Positions 12,016-27,400 of a DNA stretch of 64,000 nt are shown piece by piece. The stretch spans positions 930,001 through 994,000 of the forward strand of contig JABAKD010000020.1 of NCBI GenBank assembly GCA_012845835.1, written 5' to 3'. The position numbers were made by a program, and so were the translations under genes. Position 1 is the first letter of the stretch, and every line of letters starts with the position of its first letter. This DNA comes from Undaria pinnatifida. Taxonomy: Eukaryota; Sar; Phaeophyceae; Laminariales; Alariaceae. The notes beneath the pieces are model-generated. The model did no database searches, was not told where the DNA came from, and saw nothing but the letters and a program-made list of their open reading frames with translations.

Positions 12016-15000
12016 GAGCCCCTCTGGGAGATTTTGGAGGCCGCTTGCTTGGCGAGGGTTAGGGCGGGGAGGACGGAAGCGAGGGGCTCATTGCTCATGT
12101 TTCGTCTGTGGGTTACTTGGTCTGTGTCTTACAGATATGACGGTGCGTTGAAGTGTTTGAGGGAGGGTGTCATTGTTGTTGTTTTTGTTGGTGGAATTAG
12201 GAGTGTGTTCGACGACCATTTGATGCGTGATATCTCTGTTGACCGTGATGGGTGGCTCGTACCCACTGTGTGAAGTTCGTTGTCGTGTGGTGACTTTTTT
12301 TCCATGGCGACCTGCGCAATATCTATGATATTAAATACTGGTAGCACCTTCGTGCAGTACTCTTCTTGTCGCGTCGTCGTGTCTCGTAATATCATGCCAA
12401 GCTAGCGCCTAAATATAAGGAGCACAAGTGGTGCTGACGTCTGAGTAACTCGTATTTGATGGACGGGTACGAACCCGACAGCTGCTTTATGCCGTAGCAT
12501 CCAGCTTGCGGTGTGCCCTCCGCTGAAACGACGTGAGTAGCTATCAAGGGCGAGGAATTACCCGGGTATTTGCGGCGGTAATTTTGCCGAGATTTCGCCG
12601 CGAGCGCGTGACCACGATTTTGCCGTGAGTAAATTAATAAAAACCCCAACCGAGGGAAAGTAGTATTCATAGCAGATATCATTGCACGTTGGTAGCGATA
12701 CTGAGGCGGGGCAATAATGGCGGGGGGAAGCACGGGGGGGGTCGTTGATGGCCCCTCTTTCGTGGTGCACGTTGTACGGAAAGGCTCTACCTTGCTCGTG
12801 GTATTGAGCGTTCTTGAATGTTTTAAAGTTCAGCAGAATACACAATGACAAACGCAACGCGTTCTCGCTTCAATGAGTAGGGTTGTGTTGGCTTTAGATT
12901 GTGACGTTCGATAGCATAATAGTACGCACCTGGTAAAGTGCATGTTGTGTTGGATATGTCTGCATCCCTCTATGGCTATTGGTGAGAGCGTAATTTTTTG
13001 CAAAACTAGCGTTGCCGAGTTGTAGTCCAGTACGAGTACCTGCCTTTTATGCTGCTCGTGAGGTCTAAGAGGATGCTGTACAGCGCGCGGAATGCCGCTT
13101 TTTTTTGCCCTAGACACGACAACGGCTTTATTTTCGTATGCTATTAATAGTGTGCTTTGCTGTTCTGCCCCTCTGGTATTCGGTGTTACTGTAGGTACAC
13201 TGTTCCGTAACTTGTGCTGTAAATTGTTCGGTAACCTGGGTCCACTGTCCTACCCACAGCCCACACACTTGCACCACCCCGCCCCGTGTACCATCTCATC
13301 TCTGATGGGGGGCGACACCACTATGCGAGTGTTTTTGTTTCTTGGGAACCCATTTGGAGATTCAGAAGGGAAGCGTGTTGACTAAAAGTGGCAATAATTA
13401 CAGCATCGGCCACCCGAGGCAGCCGTCGTTGCAGGGGTAAAGGATGTGTCCTAGGTACAACATAAGATGGTATGATACGGCATGCGCGCAGGATGAAGGC
13501 ACTTGTACTTTTTTTGCACGTTCTCCTAGGAGGTTGATATGACCGCACGCACTTATCGCTGTTTAGTGCGCGTTCTCTGTGCGGTCCGAGCTGGGCGGCC
13601 CACTACCCCACCGCGGAAAACGTCGGAATCGAAAACGTCGGAATCGTGTTTGTCCATGAATACCCCAAGCTGCGCAATAGGTATTTATCCAGCCAACCCG
13701 CAAAAGCGGCACGATTACCGATTCGTGCTTGCGTTTCTGTGGCTGGACCAATTTTTCAAGGAGAAAAAATAACTGTCACGAAACTTTTGTAATTATATCA
13801 AGCTGGTCCGCCGCCACGCAACAGCGGCGGTCGCTGTTGCAACGTCCAACGTCCTAAAGGAAATGCAACGCGACGACTAAACGCGAACAAGGCTTGAGAT
13901 TCCGCGGGAGACCCACATCATTGTGTCTAGCTTGGGTTGTGTTTGAGTATGGCAGTGCCAACCCAGCATCCCAATTACAGATTAGCTGGCATAACCAAGG
14001 CAAGCGCTGTTCGTTCAATGGTTGGTGCAGATATATGGGCTATTATCGTTCACAGGTGTAGATGGGGGGGGGGGGGGGGGGTACTCAATTTGTGCATGGC
14101 CGTAGTCGTATGACCATAGACCCTTGCATCCCTACTACAAGTATTCCGGGACGAAGCACTTCGGGTTTTCCCCAACCAGGCAGACATTATTGCTTGCACC
14201 AAGCGCGAAGCGCCGTGGCGTTTTCTGCGAGTCGCATGAAGGGTGAACTGCATCCTTCGAAGAACCGCTCGTAAGACGGACTTGGGCACCATGTGCCTAC
14301 TTTCTTGCTTATGGATTACATTGCCAAGGAGTTACTTTGTTTTCTGGTGTGACGACTCCAGCGGCGGGGGGGGGGGGGGGGAAAAGGGGGGGGCAACAAG
14401 GCACCAACACGCTACGAAAGGCCCGTTGGTCCGAGCGAATAAGCCCACCTCATGCAGCAGAGTTTTTTCTCTCGATCGTCTCGCTCAGAGCAACGCAGAG
14501 GCGTTGAGAGCAACGACGACGCTCGGATCTAGTCACGATGGACCTAATCGCGGGCAGGCCTTACTTGTAGACTAAACCGACAAAAGCAACTTACACTGCA
14601 AAAATGATCCCACACCACCAAATTCCAGGTGGTGGTTTGGCCCCAAAAACGTGGATGGAGTAGTGTTAATCTACAAGTATACCTGGTAAGGGTTAAAAAA
14701 ACGTCGCCGTGTGTCTTTGCCAACCAACGCCAAGTGCAACAAAACTCCATGAAGACGTTATCTTCCACGCCCGCGGACAGAGACCCCAAACATCGTCTTC
14801 GGATAAGGGCGGGGGGGGGATTCGGGGCACTGCTAACACGGCTGCTGCTATCGCGGCTACTGTGCAACACGGTAGGCGACGTGGTTAAAGGGGTATAGGT
14901 GGCAAAACCGCGGCGGAGAAAATATGTTCCCGAACCGTAACTGCTGTAAACACCTGGTACGTGATTTTGTTTTCGTTTTTCGTTCCCACCAAGATATCAT

Positions 15001-15493
15001 AATTAGCAAGCATGCACCGTCTGACTTGGGCCTTCGTTCTCTCCGTGCCGACATGAAAACAAACGTACGCTGCGCCAAGTTGCATGGGGGCTACTCGTGC
15101 ACCACCAGACCACGAGCGACAGGGACATCTCGGCAAGGTCACGAAACGCGACACAACAACAGCAGTAGTTCATCGTGGACACGCTTGGGCACGCCTAAGA
15201 GCCGTAACGAGACACCCCAATCTGTCGACCTATCACAGCGCATCAACCCGGGTCTCGCTTTCACTGGAACAAACGTCTGCCCTTCTCGTTGCGGCATCAA
15301 CAGCTCCTCGACACGAAAGCAAAATACCCTGAGATTTCCTCAAAAGAGCAGATGGCTAGCTTCAATATCAGCCGGAGAGCTAAAGACAGAAAGCGGCCCT
15401 CCCTCCTGCGCGTTGCCGCGGCAGTAAAAGCCCCTTCCCCCCCTCTCCCCTCGCCGGTCCACTCCCCTCCCCTCTCCTTCTCCCGCCGACCCA
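12016..15493. other. Convergent intergenic region (epsin / SF3A3)
   Basis: It holds the 3' flanks of both genes and no recognised ORF. Notable points are poly-G tracts at about 14066-14082 and 14367-14382, two close copies of ACCTGGTA (14681 and 14952), another at 12928, and the palindrome CTATTAATAG at 13141. A short GC-rich hairpin (CCGCCGC/GCGGCGG) lies near 13808-13830. Confidence 0.5.
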
Positions 15494-18400
15494 TCACATG
15501 AGTCCTTGGCGCGCCAAATCTTCGTAGGTGCGACGGTTGAGCACGTTTCCTTCGCCGTCCTCGTACTCCTCGTTGTCCTCCGGATTCCACTGCTCCTTGT
15601 CCAGAGAGTCCTTTATCTTAGCGTAAAGGTCTCGCGCGTCCTGCGTATATATAGAAGACAGGCAAGCAAGAGACGACCGCCACCATCGTTACCGGTCCCG
15701 GTTAACCAGTAAAGATTGGGGAGACAGCTACAGTACGCAATTTTTTTCCAAGACTATGATTAGTAGGGTACTACGAGAGTATATACTCTTGAGGTACCCG
15801 GGTACCAACACTACTGTCTACGTTGCTCCTACCCGGTAGATACCCGGTTACGTCCAGAGTACGCACCCGACGAAGAGAGTATAGCCTATTAATGCCATTA
15901 CAACTGGAAACCCGTTTTTGGGGAATACTAACTAGGAATTGGTATAGAGAGGGGTTTGGGGGCTTCAAGGGGTTAAAACCCTTGCACATTTCCTTTTCCG
16001 TTTCCTCTTGCTGTTGTTCCCGCATCTACTCATCGAAATGATCTGTTTCCTTTTTTTGTTCCCACATCAACTCATCGAAGCTACCTACAATGTAGTGCGT
16101 CGACGTTAGACTGGCTCCGAAGTTCCAGAAAACGAAAAAAAGGACAAAAGTACTCGCTTAGAGTAAGGAGCACAAAATCAAGACAAACTCCATGCCGGCA
16201 CGTTTGATGTTATTCCCCGTATACATAATGCTGTGTAGGGCTATCCAAATATAACTTCATTTTTATTTTTTATTTTTATTTGTCATCCCATATATATATA
16301 TATATATATCATCTTCGCACTTTTTCTTGCTCTTTCTCCCTCCTAAACAGGCTCTTCTCCCCCTTCCCCACCACGATACGCGCCTCAATTTATGTATTAA
16401 GAGAATAATCCAGCACTTTCTTCCCTCGTCGACTCGCGTCGAATTGTGCTTACTCACGCTATAAAGCGCTCTCGGCAGTTGGTGTCTAGAAAATAAAAAT
16501 ATCCGCAACGAGATTCCAACCCCTGACACCAACTCTGCTTATTAGTAGTGTTCGAGGTTAGCCACCAGACCACCAGGACAAACCGTGGCCACCGGCAATT
16601 GACTGTTGCATCTACTGTAAAATAAAACAATAGCGAGAAACGATCGCGCGCGCTTCGCCACTTGTCCTAACCCCGGCGGAGCCTTGACATCTCCACATCT
16701 TCACATCTTCGGCCGCCTCTTTGACGGTCGCACACCACCTCTTGATCTACCTGGTACATTGTTTGCCGGCGAAAGCGTCAAGGACCAAGGAAAGCACCCC
16801 CACCTGAATAAGGATGATGTCGTGGAAGTGTTTCGTGTTCGGGATTCCCAGGCACCGCATACCGTGTGCATGGCGCCACTCCTGGAAGTGGCGGTCGAAG
16901 TTCCTGCTCGGTCAAGAAAAAGCAACAAAGAGCAACACACACAGCAGCACACGAAATAATCAAAACAACGCACACGAACATAACCACAAATGCAATAAGG
17001 TCATACGTGTGCGGTCGAACATGTAATATCAACAACAAAGCGGAAAAAGGAACTCGTAAAAAAAAGGAGCAAAGAAAAAACCATGGTTAGCTCGTCTCAA
17101 GACAAAAAGGCTGTGTCAACGTGCCATCACACGTCCAACTCGTCCCGCCGACGCCTTTTCATGTCCATACCAGGTATTACGTTTTCCTGCTCGCAGTGCC
17201 GAGAACATAAAGCATAAAAGCGAACGGTAACAAACCGGCAAACCATTGCCGGCGGGTGCACCATCTCGTAAGCACGCCACGCTATATTTCGTCTTCAATC
17301 TCGACATACTACGTGCCCACTGTTGTTGTATGCCCCATGAACATCGTCGACAAGCGAACCACGACGTAGTGGTACAAACTCACTGCGTGGTTGAACCAAC
17401 GACACATAAAAAGAAGGCGAAAAAAACGAAGAACAACACCAAAAAATAACGCAAAAGACCAAAAGACCAACGCAAATCCAAAAAAAGGAAACACGATTAA
17501 AACAACGACGCAAAAAATACAAAAAGCGCAAAACACGTCCACAAAACGAAAAACACAAGAAACAACAACGCAAAAACTCGCGACACAACAAACATGAAAA
17601 CCAAGAACGCAAAAAAACGAGAAAAAAAAACAAAGAACACAACAACGCAAACACTGACGACGCAAGGAAAAAACGACGCAAAGAAAAAAACGACGCGAGA
17701 TCCAAGCAAGCATCGGAACAAGCGCGTCAGAGTCGGTCCGCCCTCACCTCCGACCCTTGTAGCTGAAATCGCCGCAGATCTCGCACTTGAATTCCACCCC
17801 GAGACCGTGCAACTTGTACAGCCAGTAGGGGATGGGCTTGCCGTCCCAGCCGAGAGGGAGGTTGAGAGGGTTGTAGATCGGCCCTTCCTCGTCGCTCTCT
17901 TCCTCCTCCTCCTGAGTCGTCGCGCACCCGACAGCAAAACATAAACGAAAAAAGCATTATGAGAAAGGCCGTGAGCGTTTCGCCATCGTCACTGATACTA
18001 CAGTAGGCTGAAATGACAAGTTCATGAATATCACTCTCCACGGAAATACAACGACCGTTGGTGCACAAATACATTACTCAAACGGCGCCTACATCGTCTT
18101 CCTCTGCGCGTCCAAGTGGTTTGAAAAAAAAAAACTCAGATGCGATTGTCAAGCTGTTAACAGAGATGCCTATAATACGACGGTCGGAGAATGCCACCGA
18201 CCTCGTTGAACTCCGGGAGGGCTCCCTGCTCCTCCTCCTGAATCTCCTGGTCACGCTCCTCGACCGTTCTCGTCTGTTTTTTGTCCACCTGCCGCTTGGT
18301 CGACTCCAACGTGTCTCCCTGAAGTTCAAGGAGGGCCTTCACCTGGAACGAGGAGACCGGGGAAGATAAATGGGAGTTCCAGTGAGGCGTGGAAATTTGT

Positions 18401-21400
18401 TGATGCAGCAAATATTTAGCAGGGGCACGAGGCAGTCGTCACCGATTGAGACGCGCGCGATTGCTAGGCTTTGACCCAATAAGATCGAAATCATTTTCGC
18501 TTAAAATGACCCTTTTCTCTTGTGTTCTCGCACATGCGCTATACTTCGTATAGGTCTGCTATATTTCGTATAGGTCTTGGGGTGCTTACGCGAATTTGAA
18601 GAAGATTCGCATAAAATTTGGGCCCTTTTCGTGTAAACTCTGCGACTTTTGCGAATAATCGTACCAGGGACACATCAAGGCAACAAGGCAATCCGCTTGA
18701 TGCTTCAAAGCCTACGATCGCGACCACGATGGCCTCGTGAAAAAAAACAGCATTGAACTCTTGCAACAGGCAACAACCAAACGCTTTGGGTAGAGCTGAC
18801 AGTCACCTGGATTTGACGGCTAGTAAAAGTGATAATGGTGATACAGTTTTTGCTTGCGCGTGACACATGCTACGCTACAGATGCACCGTTTGTCCCCCTG
18901 CAAGTTTCTTGACTTGATAAACTACTCTACACCTCACCCAAAATAACACTTATTGTGAGTAACCTAAAAGTGCAAAACTTTATGACCAAACTCGCGGAAT
19001 AGGTATATAAAAAGTTCATCTGACAAAACGAGAATGAACATTGCGACGATTTTGGGCTAACGAGCCGCCTTATTCACATTTTCATTTTCCCATGAGTGCC
19101 GCCTCTAAGCAGCGCCCCCTCATTCACAATTTGCTTTGGCCATAAACTGCTGCGAATCTCTACCGTACCATTGGTGTCGGCAAAGTAAGCCAACCAAATC
19201 AACCAAATCACTGTAGCCTAGTTGGACACAAAGCCACCAAGAAAATAACTGCGAACCATAAGCGCAGAAGTCAGAGCACTCCACCGATTGATTACCACCG
19301 AAGGGACCAATTCATAACCGTACTGTGATATATACACTGTGATGCACTGCCATACCTAGCAAACTTCAAACTAGTCAACAGTCGGCGACTTACTATTACT
19401 GCACTATTAGTATCATTAATAGTACACTACCTGGTATAGTATTACTGTAGTATACTACTAGTATACTAACAAATAGAATAGTCAGCCAACTTCAAGCCTT
19501 AGCAAAGGGAGTACCGGGCATGGGACAACACGCTCGCGAGAGGGAGGGCAGGTCTACACCGGCGGCTACCGCCCTCAATCCTGCGCCGAAGCCTGCTGTA
19601 GTGGTACACACCAGCGCCAACGATCCACCCCACGGCAGAGGATAATGGCTTCCCGCCGAGTACCGTCTGGTGGCTTTCTGGGCGCAAGGCATCTCGTTGC
19701 CATGCGGCCACGGTAAAAGAGATCGATCGGGAGCGTATATACCTTTACCGGGTAGCATTTGAAAAATAATTGAAAAAATACATTGGGCTGAGATCGATAA
19801 CTTCGTCGAAACTCATGTTTGCAAGCTGCGTGTGATACTTCGACTGCGCGTGATAAACGGGTGTGTATATGCCCTCGTGAAAGGAGATACGCCGGTGACT
19901 CGCCTGCCGATACTAGTCAATCGGGCGAAGACTTTCAGCCTATAATCCTTCTGCACACGGAAGCTACAGGTAACGGCTGCCAAAGGAACACAAAAATAAG
20001 GACGCATCCGCGGCAGAGGCCCAACAAGCTAAGTCACGGCAGGGTTTGATGCCATAAGCAAGAACTTACCCTCCCTTAACGGATCGTGTGTTCTCACATG
20101 TGCAAGTATCTGGGGTTTAGAGTGTCTACGCAATTTGAAGCAGGTTCGGAAACAAACCGAGCCCTTTTGGGTGCAAATATAGCGAATTTCGCAAGGTCAC
20201 GGAAAACATCAAAAATGAATCATCGCATATTGGGTAACCTCCTGAAACGATGGACCCATCAGGGTCGCTAAAACTATCAAAAGCGTTTAGACACCCCAGC
20301 CAGTCGACCGCCATGCCCACGAGAGGAAGCATAAGCCGTAACCCCTCAACATTGTTAGGGCAAGGGTGAGTTGCGGAAAACGACAGGCATCGTACGCAGA
20401 GCCCGAGCCAAGCAGGTGGACAAAAGACAACTCCTGTCATGTGTCCACACACAGCGACGATGCATGCCCGTTTCAAACTCAGCGCGAGCACCAAACAGCA
20501 AGTGGCGGCGGTAAAGTTATCGGAACAGTAGAGTGGAGGGGTACCTTAGAACGGTATAAGGGTAACTTGGAGCAGTAAAATAGGAGCGGTTACTAGGAGG
20601 GGTAAGTAACTCGGATCGGCCGATCGGTAACTTGGATTGGAAGGTTATCGCGGTAACGCCTAGGTAGACAAGGTGCTTGAGCTCAGGCTACCTTGGGTCG
20701 GTACACTTCGAACGGTGAACTCGAACAAATTTTGCAGCCGTAACTTGTAGCAGTAACTTCAAAGTGGAAAGCTAGGCCGGTAACGCCAACATATATAATG
20801 CCACGAGGAACCACCCACCGCGACGAAAACACACACGTGAAGCCGCGAAATCATCGCAGGCCTCTAGTGAGACTCCGCTCAACGAAGGAACATCAGATAA
20901 CGGGGCGGGGGGAAGAGGTCTCAGAAAAGTTGTCCGACTTCAGGAGGGACATGCCACCAAGCTCGGACAAATGACCAACCCCCGTGGGTACGCAGCGGTA
21001 CAGCCAGACCAACCAGCGTTCGAAACATCTCAATACGGTAGTGTTTGTCTTAGTCCAGGTTCGACGAGACACGTGATAGCTGCGACAACATGGTGGATGG
21101 TCCACACAAACTCATCATTATACATTCATCCAGAGAAAGTTCCCGGGCGTTCGGGAATAGGGTAGGACTTCAAAGTCAGGCATACTTCACGTTTCAAGCA
21201 TTCTGTCACAGCTGGGCAAGCGAAACCTCAGCGTGCACCGAACGCCTCGTCCTGCTCACGTCCCCACAAGGCAAGCAACAGAGACGAGCGTGTGTCACTG
21301 CAGCTCGTACTTCTCCTATCGCAATACTTGCGAAGCACCAGCAGTGAATGCCAACAGCGACAAATTCCCCTGTATGATAGCTTCCCGCGACGAAGGTGGC

Positions 21401-24400
21401 ACTTGACCAAATATATTTAATATCGGAGCACTGCCGAAGCGCCAGCACTAGATGCCAACACCAAATGCCAACAGTCCCGCGACGAGGGTGTCACTGCTGC
21501 TCACACTTTTCTAGTCGCCAACAGCAAACACCATCGTAAAATGCCAAGAACAGCAAACACCGACCATAGCAAATGCCAATAACAGCAATCGGCCAACAAC
21601 AAAATATCCCCCGTGGCTTGCCCCGGCTCGCACCTTCGCCTCCAACGCAGCGAGCTTTTTGCGCCTCTCCTCTCTGCCCCCCCCTCCCGCCCCCGCCCCC
21701 GTCGCGCCGCCATTAGCGTCCGCCCCATGACCCGGCGCCACCCCGTTGCTTTGGCCTTTCCCTCCCTTCTTTGATTTCGCCTGGAAGGCATCATCGCGCA
21801 GAGGGATGCGGTGATGCAAAATCAAAACAGCAGTACAACAAGCGCGACGAGAAAAAGACAAAATAGTACCAGGGGCAAAAAAATGCTCATTACACCAAAA
21901 CGACAACAAAACGGCAGCCTTTAGGCTCCGGCCTGCACGCCAGATTGAACAAATTTATCAAACTCATAGCTGACGTTTTTTTTTTTAAATGAAATGGCTG
22001 AAAACGAGTTTGTAGACAAAAGGTCGGGCGTTTGAGGATGCGGGGGAGGGGGTGGGCAGACGGGTCGATGCTCTTTCCGCCTGAAATGACACGCAGTTCT
22101 CGATCTCACAGCTGACATGTCTTTTCAACAAGCATGACACATGGGGAGCCAAAGCGCGGGCTCCCTACTCAAGTTTTTGTGCGAAACAAGACAGGAAACG
22201 CGACTAATACATGCTAAAAAAGAAGCGAAAAAGCAACACGGGTAGCACTCGGACTGAACGGAACGGAAGAAAGCGCCTGCTACCCTTCTCGAAGCTTTAG
22301 CGATTAAAACAGCGTTCGGATGCGCACGCTACGGTACACGGTTACACCCGACTTTCATGAAGTTTCTCACTCCACGACAAAAAAATGTATGTATCGCACC
22401 CGATTGTGATTGAAAAAAAAAAAAGAGCTTTAGTGATGAGCAATTCCATTGCCTGGGTATCGATTAAAAAAAACGATATCGAAACCAATATCGAGTACTG
22501 TAGTGCAGTCCCTTTTGGGGGAGGGTCTTGCCCGTCTCATCAATTCGTCGCATTTTTTCTCTCTCGTTCTCCCTTCCGAGACATAACTCTAATCCAGAGT
22601 GATCAAGCACGCTCTTTTCTCTCTCTCTTTCATCTCTAGGGCACGTGCCTTCATTTTTATTGCGAGAATACTTCAGCCCTTTCTTTTCCTCCTCGACTAT
22701 TAATAACATCGCAATTATGCAGTCATTAGTTGACTCTTACTTTACCATTACTTCACGATGACTTCGCCATGACTCGAGCCCCACCAATCAGAAACAACCA
22801 CTGTGGCTAAAACGAACTAACACTAATCGTGGCATGTGTGCTCGGTTTGTCCTCATCTTGTCTCAACGCACCACTTACATCGTGTGCCCCTCTCCGCGTG
22901 CCGCTGCTTCAATTTCATCTCCTACTGTATAATAGGCACATCATTATCTAGCAGCAAAACCGAGTACTATGATATCCAAACCCTTATCTTAAAGGCTGAA
23001 CAGCGCAAAAGCAAAATAACTAACAAACCTCATATCGAACCATGAGTGTGCCGACCATCCCCGCTCCCCCCCCCCCCACACACCTTAAGCTTGCGGTCGA
23101 TCTCTTCCGGTGCCTTCCCTTTCACAGAGAAAAGTCGATCCGCTCGCTGCTCGAGAGTTCCGCCGCACTTGAGGTTGATAGCTTCTAAAGCCTCTTTCAA
23201 CCGGTCCATGCCCAGGGCCCGCAGCTCATCCGCGTCGTGGAACCTTCGTGAACAAAAAACATAAGAGCATATGATGCAGTACCGAGCAAGGTTTGACTTC
23301 TGAGGAGGGGGGAAAAGTCCGTTTCGTGGTCTGTTTGGATATTTCGGGGAAATTTCCATTGTAGTGGTATGACACGCCAAGTCGTTTCTCGACAGCATAC
23401 AAGGACATGGACCAATATTGTCGTTTATGCCTGGAAAACATTACTGCTAACCCTTTGGGGACTCGATTATATCTTGATTCTAGTATACCGAGCGAAAAAG
23501 CAACAAGTGAGGTCTTATCAACTGTCTAGATGTGGATACCAGGTCCTATCCCCTAGACCGTACCTCCTCATTACCATGATCACTATAATCCTTCAAGGCC
23601 ATTCTGTCTGTATTCTCGGCTGGGGCACTCTCTGAGATTAGCTCTCGTTGCTGACCCCCGACAACATCAACAACAACAACAACAACAACGACAACAAACA
23701 CCAACACCAACGCCAACACGAACACCAACAAAAACACCAACACACCCACCTTTTCAAGTCCAGCACTCGTGGAGCCGCCGCCGCCCCCACCCCACCCTTC
23801 CCCGCCCGTTCCGCCGCAGCAGCTGCAGAGGCGGCCGCTCTTCCGGATGACCATCCAGGCAACGTACCCGCTTTCCACGCCTCCTCGAAAAAGGTGTCCG
23901 TGTCCCCCAACACCTGGACACAAAAACGCCGACGGAATGAAACAAAGCACACGGGAAATAAACCATTAGACTGGAACCGCTACAGATGCTACTATACAAC
24001 AGTCAGCACTGCAAAGTACGGCACACGGACCGGCCACGTCCAACGCACCACAATGAGCATACCAAACGCCAGCTTCAACCGATCTACCCCGTGATCCACA
24101 GAGGTCGAGCAAGAGTGATACCCCCGCCATTTGTGTTGGGCGAGGCGTTCAGTAGCTACCGGCGACACATTTCTCGCCGAAAGCCGAGCCCAGCCCTCAA
24201 AACTCTGTCTGATCAACACCCAAAACGAAACGACACACAAAACTACAGCAGTCAGCCTCGCCGGGTCCCAAAAGCTCCATGGATACTATATTTCGTCCAC
24301 GCGACATAAAAAGAGCAACAGAGCGGTAGCGTCATTCACCTCAGCGAGGTCGACAAGAGGCTGCGTGCGACCCAAGAAGCTGGCAAGGTACTCTCGAAGG

Positions 24401-27400
24401 TCCTCCAAAAAGGTAGCGTACGCCTTTCCCCGGAGCTGAGAGGGCACCGCCAGCCAGCCGCACGACGAAAAACAGACACGAAACAACCGCCGAACAAGGG
24501 TGAACAAAACGAGAGAGGAAGGGGAGGTTCGGCGTTACACCGAAGGCGGTGGAGCAGCTGCGAACGCTTCCCGAGGATGCTCCGTCGAACGTGCCCATCA
24601 GGAGAGAATGAGAGGAGGGGGGGGGGGTCGATATTACATGGAAGGCGATGGACCAGCGGCAACCGCTCCCGGAGCATGTTACATAGCTCGTTCGGCGGCT
24701 TCTTGCCTGGGAACCGAATTTCTCCGTTGACACGAGATTGCGGGGATTCATTCTAGCAGAGGTGACACTTTTCGTTTTTCACCGCCGACGAGGCGACTGG
24801 TTAACGCACTCGACCGAATCAGAGGTGACTCACTTCAGACACTTTGTTCCAAGTTCCGACGACATACAAGGCGACTGGAAAAAATCGCCCACGAATTTAT
24901 AGATGACTTGGTTTAAATTATCGACGATCCCAGCCAACCAGAAAAGGGCCGTTTGTAAGTCCGACGCCCGCCCATCTGTTGTTCACGACGCACCTTCTCC
25001 TGCTCCGGGATGTCCTCAAACCTCCCCAAAGCTTTCAAGAACTGGGAGTAGTCCAGCTGCTTGTCCTTGCACTGCGGAAGGTTAACCCACCTCACGAACA
25101 TATCGTGCAGATCGAAATACTGCCGGGAAATAGCAAGCGAGTCCACCACGTCGATTGATCACGCCAGTTGGGGGGAGGGAGGGATCAGCGAAAGAGAGCT
25201 TAGCGCGGAGAACAACGGGCACCCCCACAACCGCGGCCCAACAGGTCTACGCCCGTGAGAACCAAACCGCAGGTTGTGCTGCCGCAAGACACCTTCGGCG
25301 CGTGTCAGGGTAACGCTGCCCAGCCCAGCCGTCGCCCCTACCGGCCGCATATTGACCTGCCGCCAACCAAATATTGCAGCAGCAGCAGCAGCAAAAGCCG
25401 CAGAATAAAAAGCAACAGGAAACCAACCCCACAGCAACAAAATTACGTCGTACAAATGAATAAGGAAAAAAACGCTCAAGACAGCCGCATAAAACTTTGA
25501 AACGCCCGACGCAGCGCGACGCCTGCGTTCACCCGCCGACAGTTGCCGAGCAACAACGCACCTTGCCGTAGAGCTCCTCTCCCGAAAACTGCACCTTTAC
25601 CTCCGTCTCCGCCTCCAAGTTGGGTCCGAATGTCACCTGCAACATTTGTTGTTCACACCCGCATCGCGAAATTTAAAACGATTGCTGGCAGCAGCAGCAG
25701 CCGCAGCAAACAGTTCCGGCCTACGCAAAAGCGCTGAGCGAGTCATATTTGTGATCGCTGTGAGCGTGAATCACGCTTACACGCTTCGTGATGGCACACA
25801 AGTTGCGCCCTGGCAATACAGCTTACCGGAAGCCCCGGGTGGTGCGTGTGGTAGCTCCAAGTCTCCTTCAGCCTCCCGTAAAAGGTATCCATTACCTTCT
25901 GGCCCCTCATAGACGCCACCTGCACCAACGTAGCCACGCGAAGGGACAAGAAAGGATGGTCGCCACATCACGCCAGGCCATGCCGTCCTCTGCCTTGGGG
26001 AACTTGAAGCGAGAGAGCAAGCAAACATGGCCGCACGGTACGACTGGACATGTAGCCTTCTGCTGAACCCTCAAGATGCACACCCTTGCTTTACCTTAAC
26101 TCTTTTACCAGCACGCAAACATGCCCCATACCATTCGTGTCCTATCAATCAAAACAAGTATGCGGTTCGAACAGCGGGAACCAGTGCCGACAAAAAAAAG
26201 ACATGCAAACATCACAGCATCGGCCATCGCTTGGTTGAAAACTACCTGGTACTCGATCAAGAGACAAGCCCTCGCCACTCCCGTGTGTGCGACACCTGCG
26301 AAGGTATTCCAGGCACGATCCCCTAAAACTACCCATCACTCGTAACTTGTTCCGGTACGCCTTACGTAGAATACCAGCATCATACTTACACTACAGTTGT
26401 ACTGGTGGAGCAGGTATTATAAACGGCGATCACGTGGCCTGGCCGTGAGAGAGACCGGAAATGATGCGCGGTGCAAGCCGCCGTTTCCCGTGGACTCACG
26501 CTTTCGCTGGAGACCATGTACGGTGCGGCATACTGCTGACGGTTGCTCTACCTGCATGCGCTCACAAAGCGACCGCCCCACCAACCCCCTTCCCTTCACG
26601 ACTTTCCCGCACGGTATATGCGATAGACGACATACCTGGTACAGCTGTATACAAATCTACAACACATTCCATTGAAGGGTCATGTGTAGTTGGGGTTCGC
26701 AGACGCCTGCTTGCGGCCTACCTCTTCCCTCATGGAGCCATCCTTGTCTTCGTAAATTTCGTGGAGACCGAGGCTTCGCTCCGTCGACCCGTCCAGGAGA
26801 TTGCCTATCCGGTGCTGTTGCGCTACGCGTTCCTGTTCCACGTGTGAAGAAGGGGGATCGATACACCAAGTTAGTGCAAGCTGGTTCCAGCGACAAATAC
26901 ATGCTTTCATCTTCGGGATATCATATTTGACGAATGATATACTGAAAATCACAACACGAAACGTATGCACGTGACTGCATCAACGAGGGAAGCACATCTG
27001 CGAAGCTAGTGTTGGCGTGGGGGCTGCAGTATGCGATATGTGCGAATTGTTTGTAGTACTTGGGCAGGCGCTGTTTCATAGGCAGTTTTGCGGTCTAGAG
27101 CAAAATCCAAAATCCAGATACTACAGTCTTCAGACTATAAATCGGCCAATACGTCGAATAATCCGACGCTAGTCACGTTGGCATCATCGCATCAGCAAGG
27201 AGAAGATGTCTGGAGTACATATGTTGTTCTGCGAGCTGTACAAGGCCCAAAACAGAGTGGTACTGTCGTAGTGGTACAAAAGTAGTACATGACGCAAGAC
27301 ACGCATGAGACACATCTACCTGCTGAGCAAGCAACAAGTATCATAGGCGTGCTCGTGGTGCTGCTGTGTCGCTGTGTCCCGCTATTCACTGGCACACACC

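Noticed and set aside
17295-17713. Overlapping 134-136-codon ORFs on the - strand, rich in Phe/Cys/Val
   Set aside because: They arise from an A-rich low-complexity stretch (17400-17700) in an SF3A3 intron.
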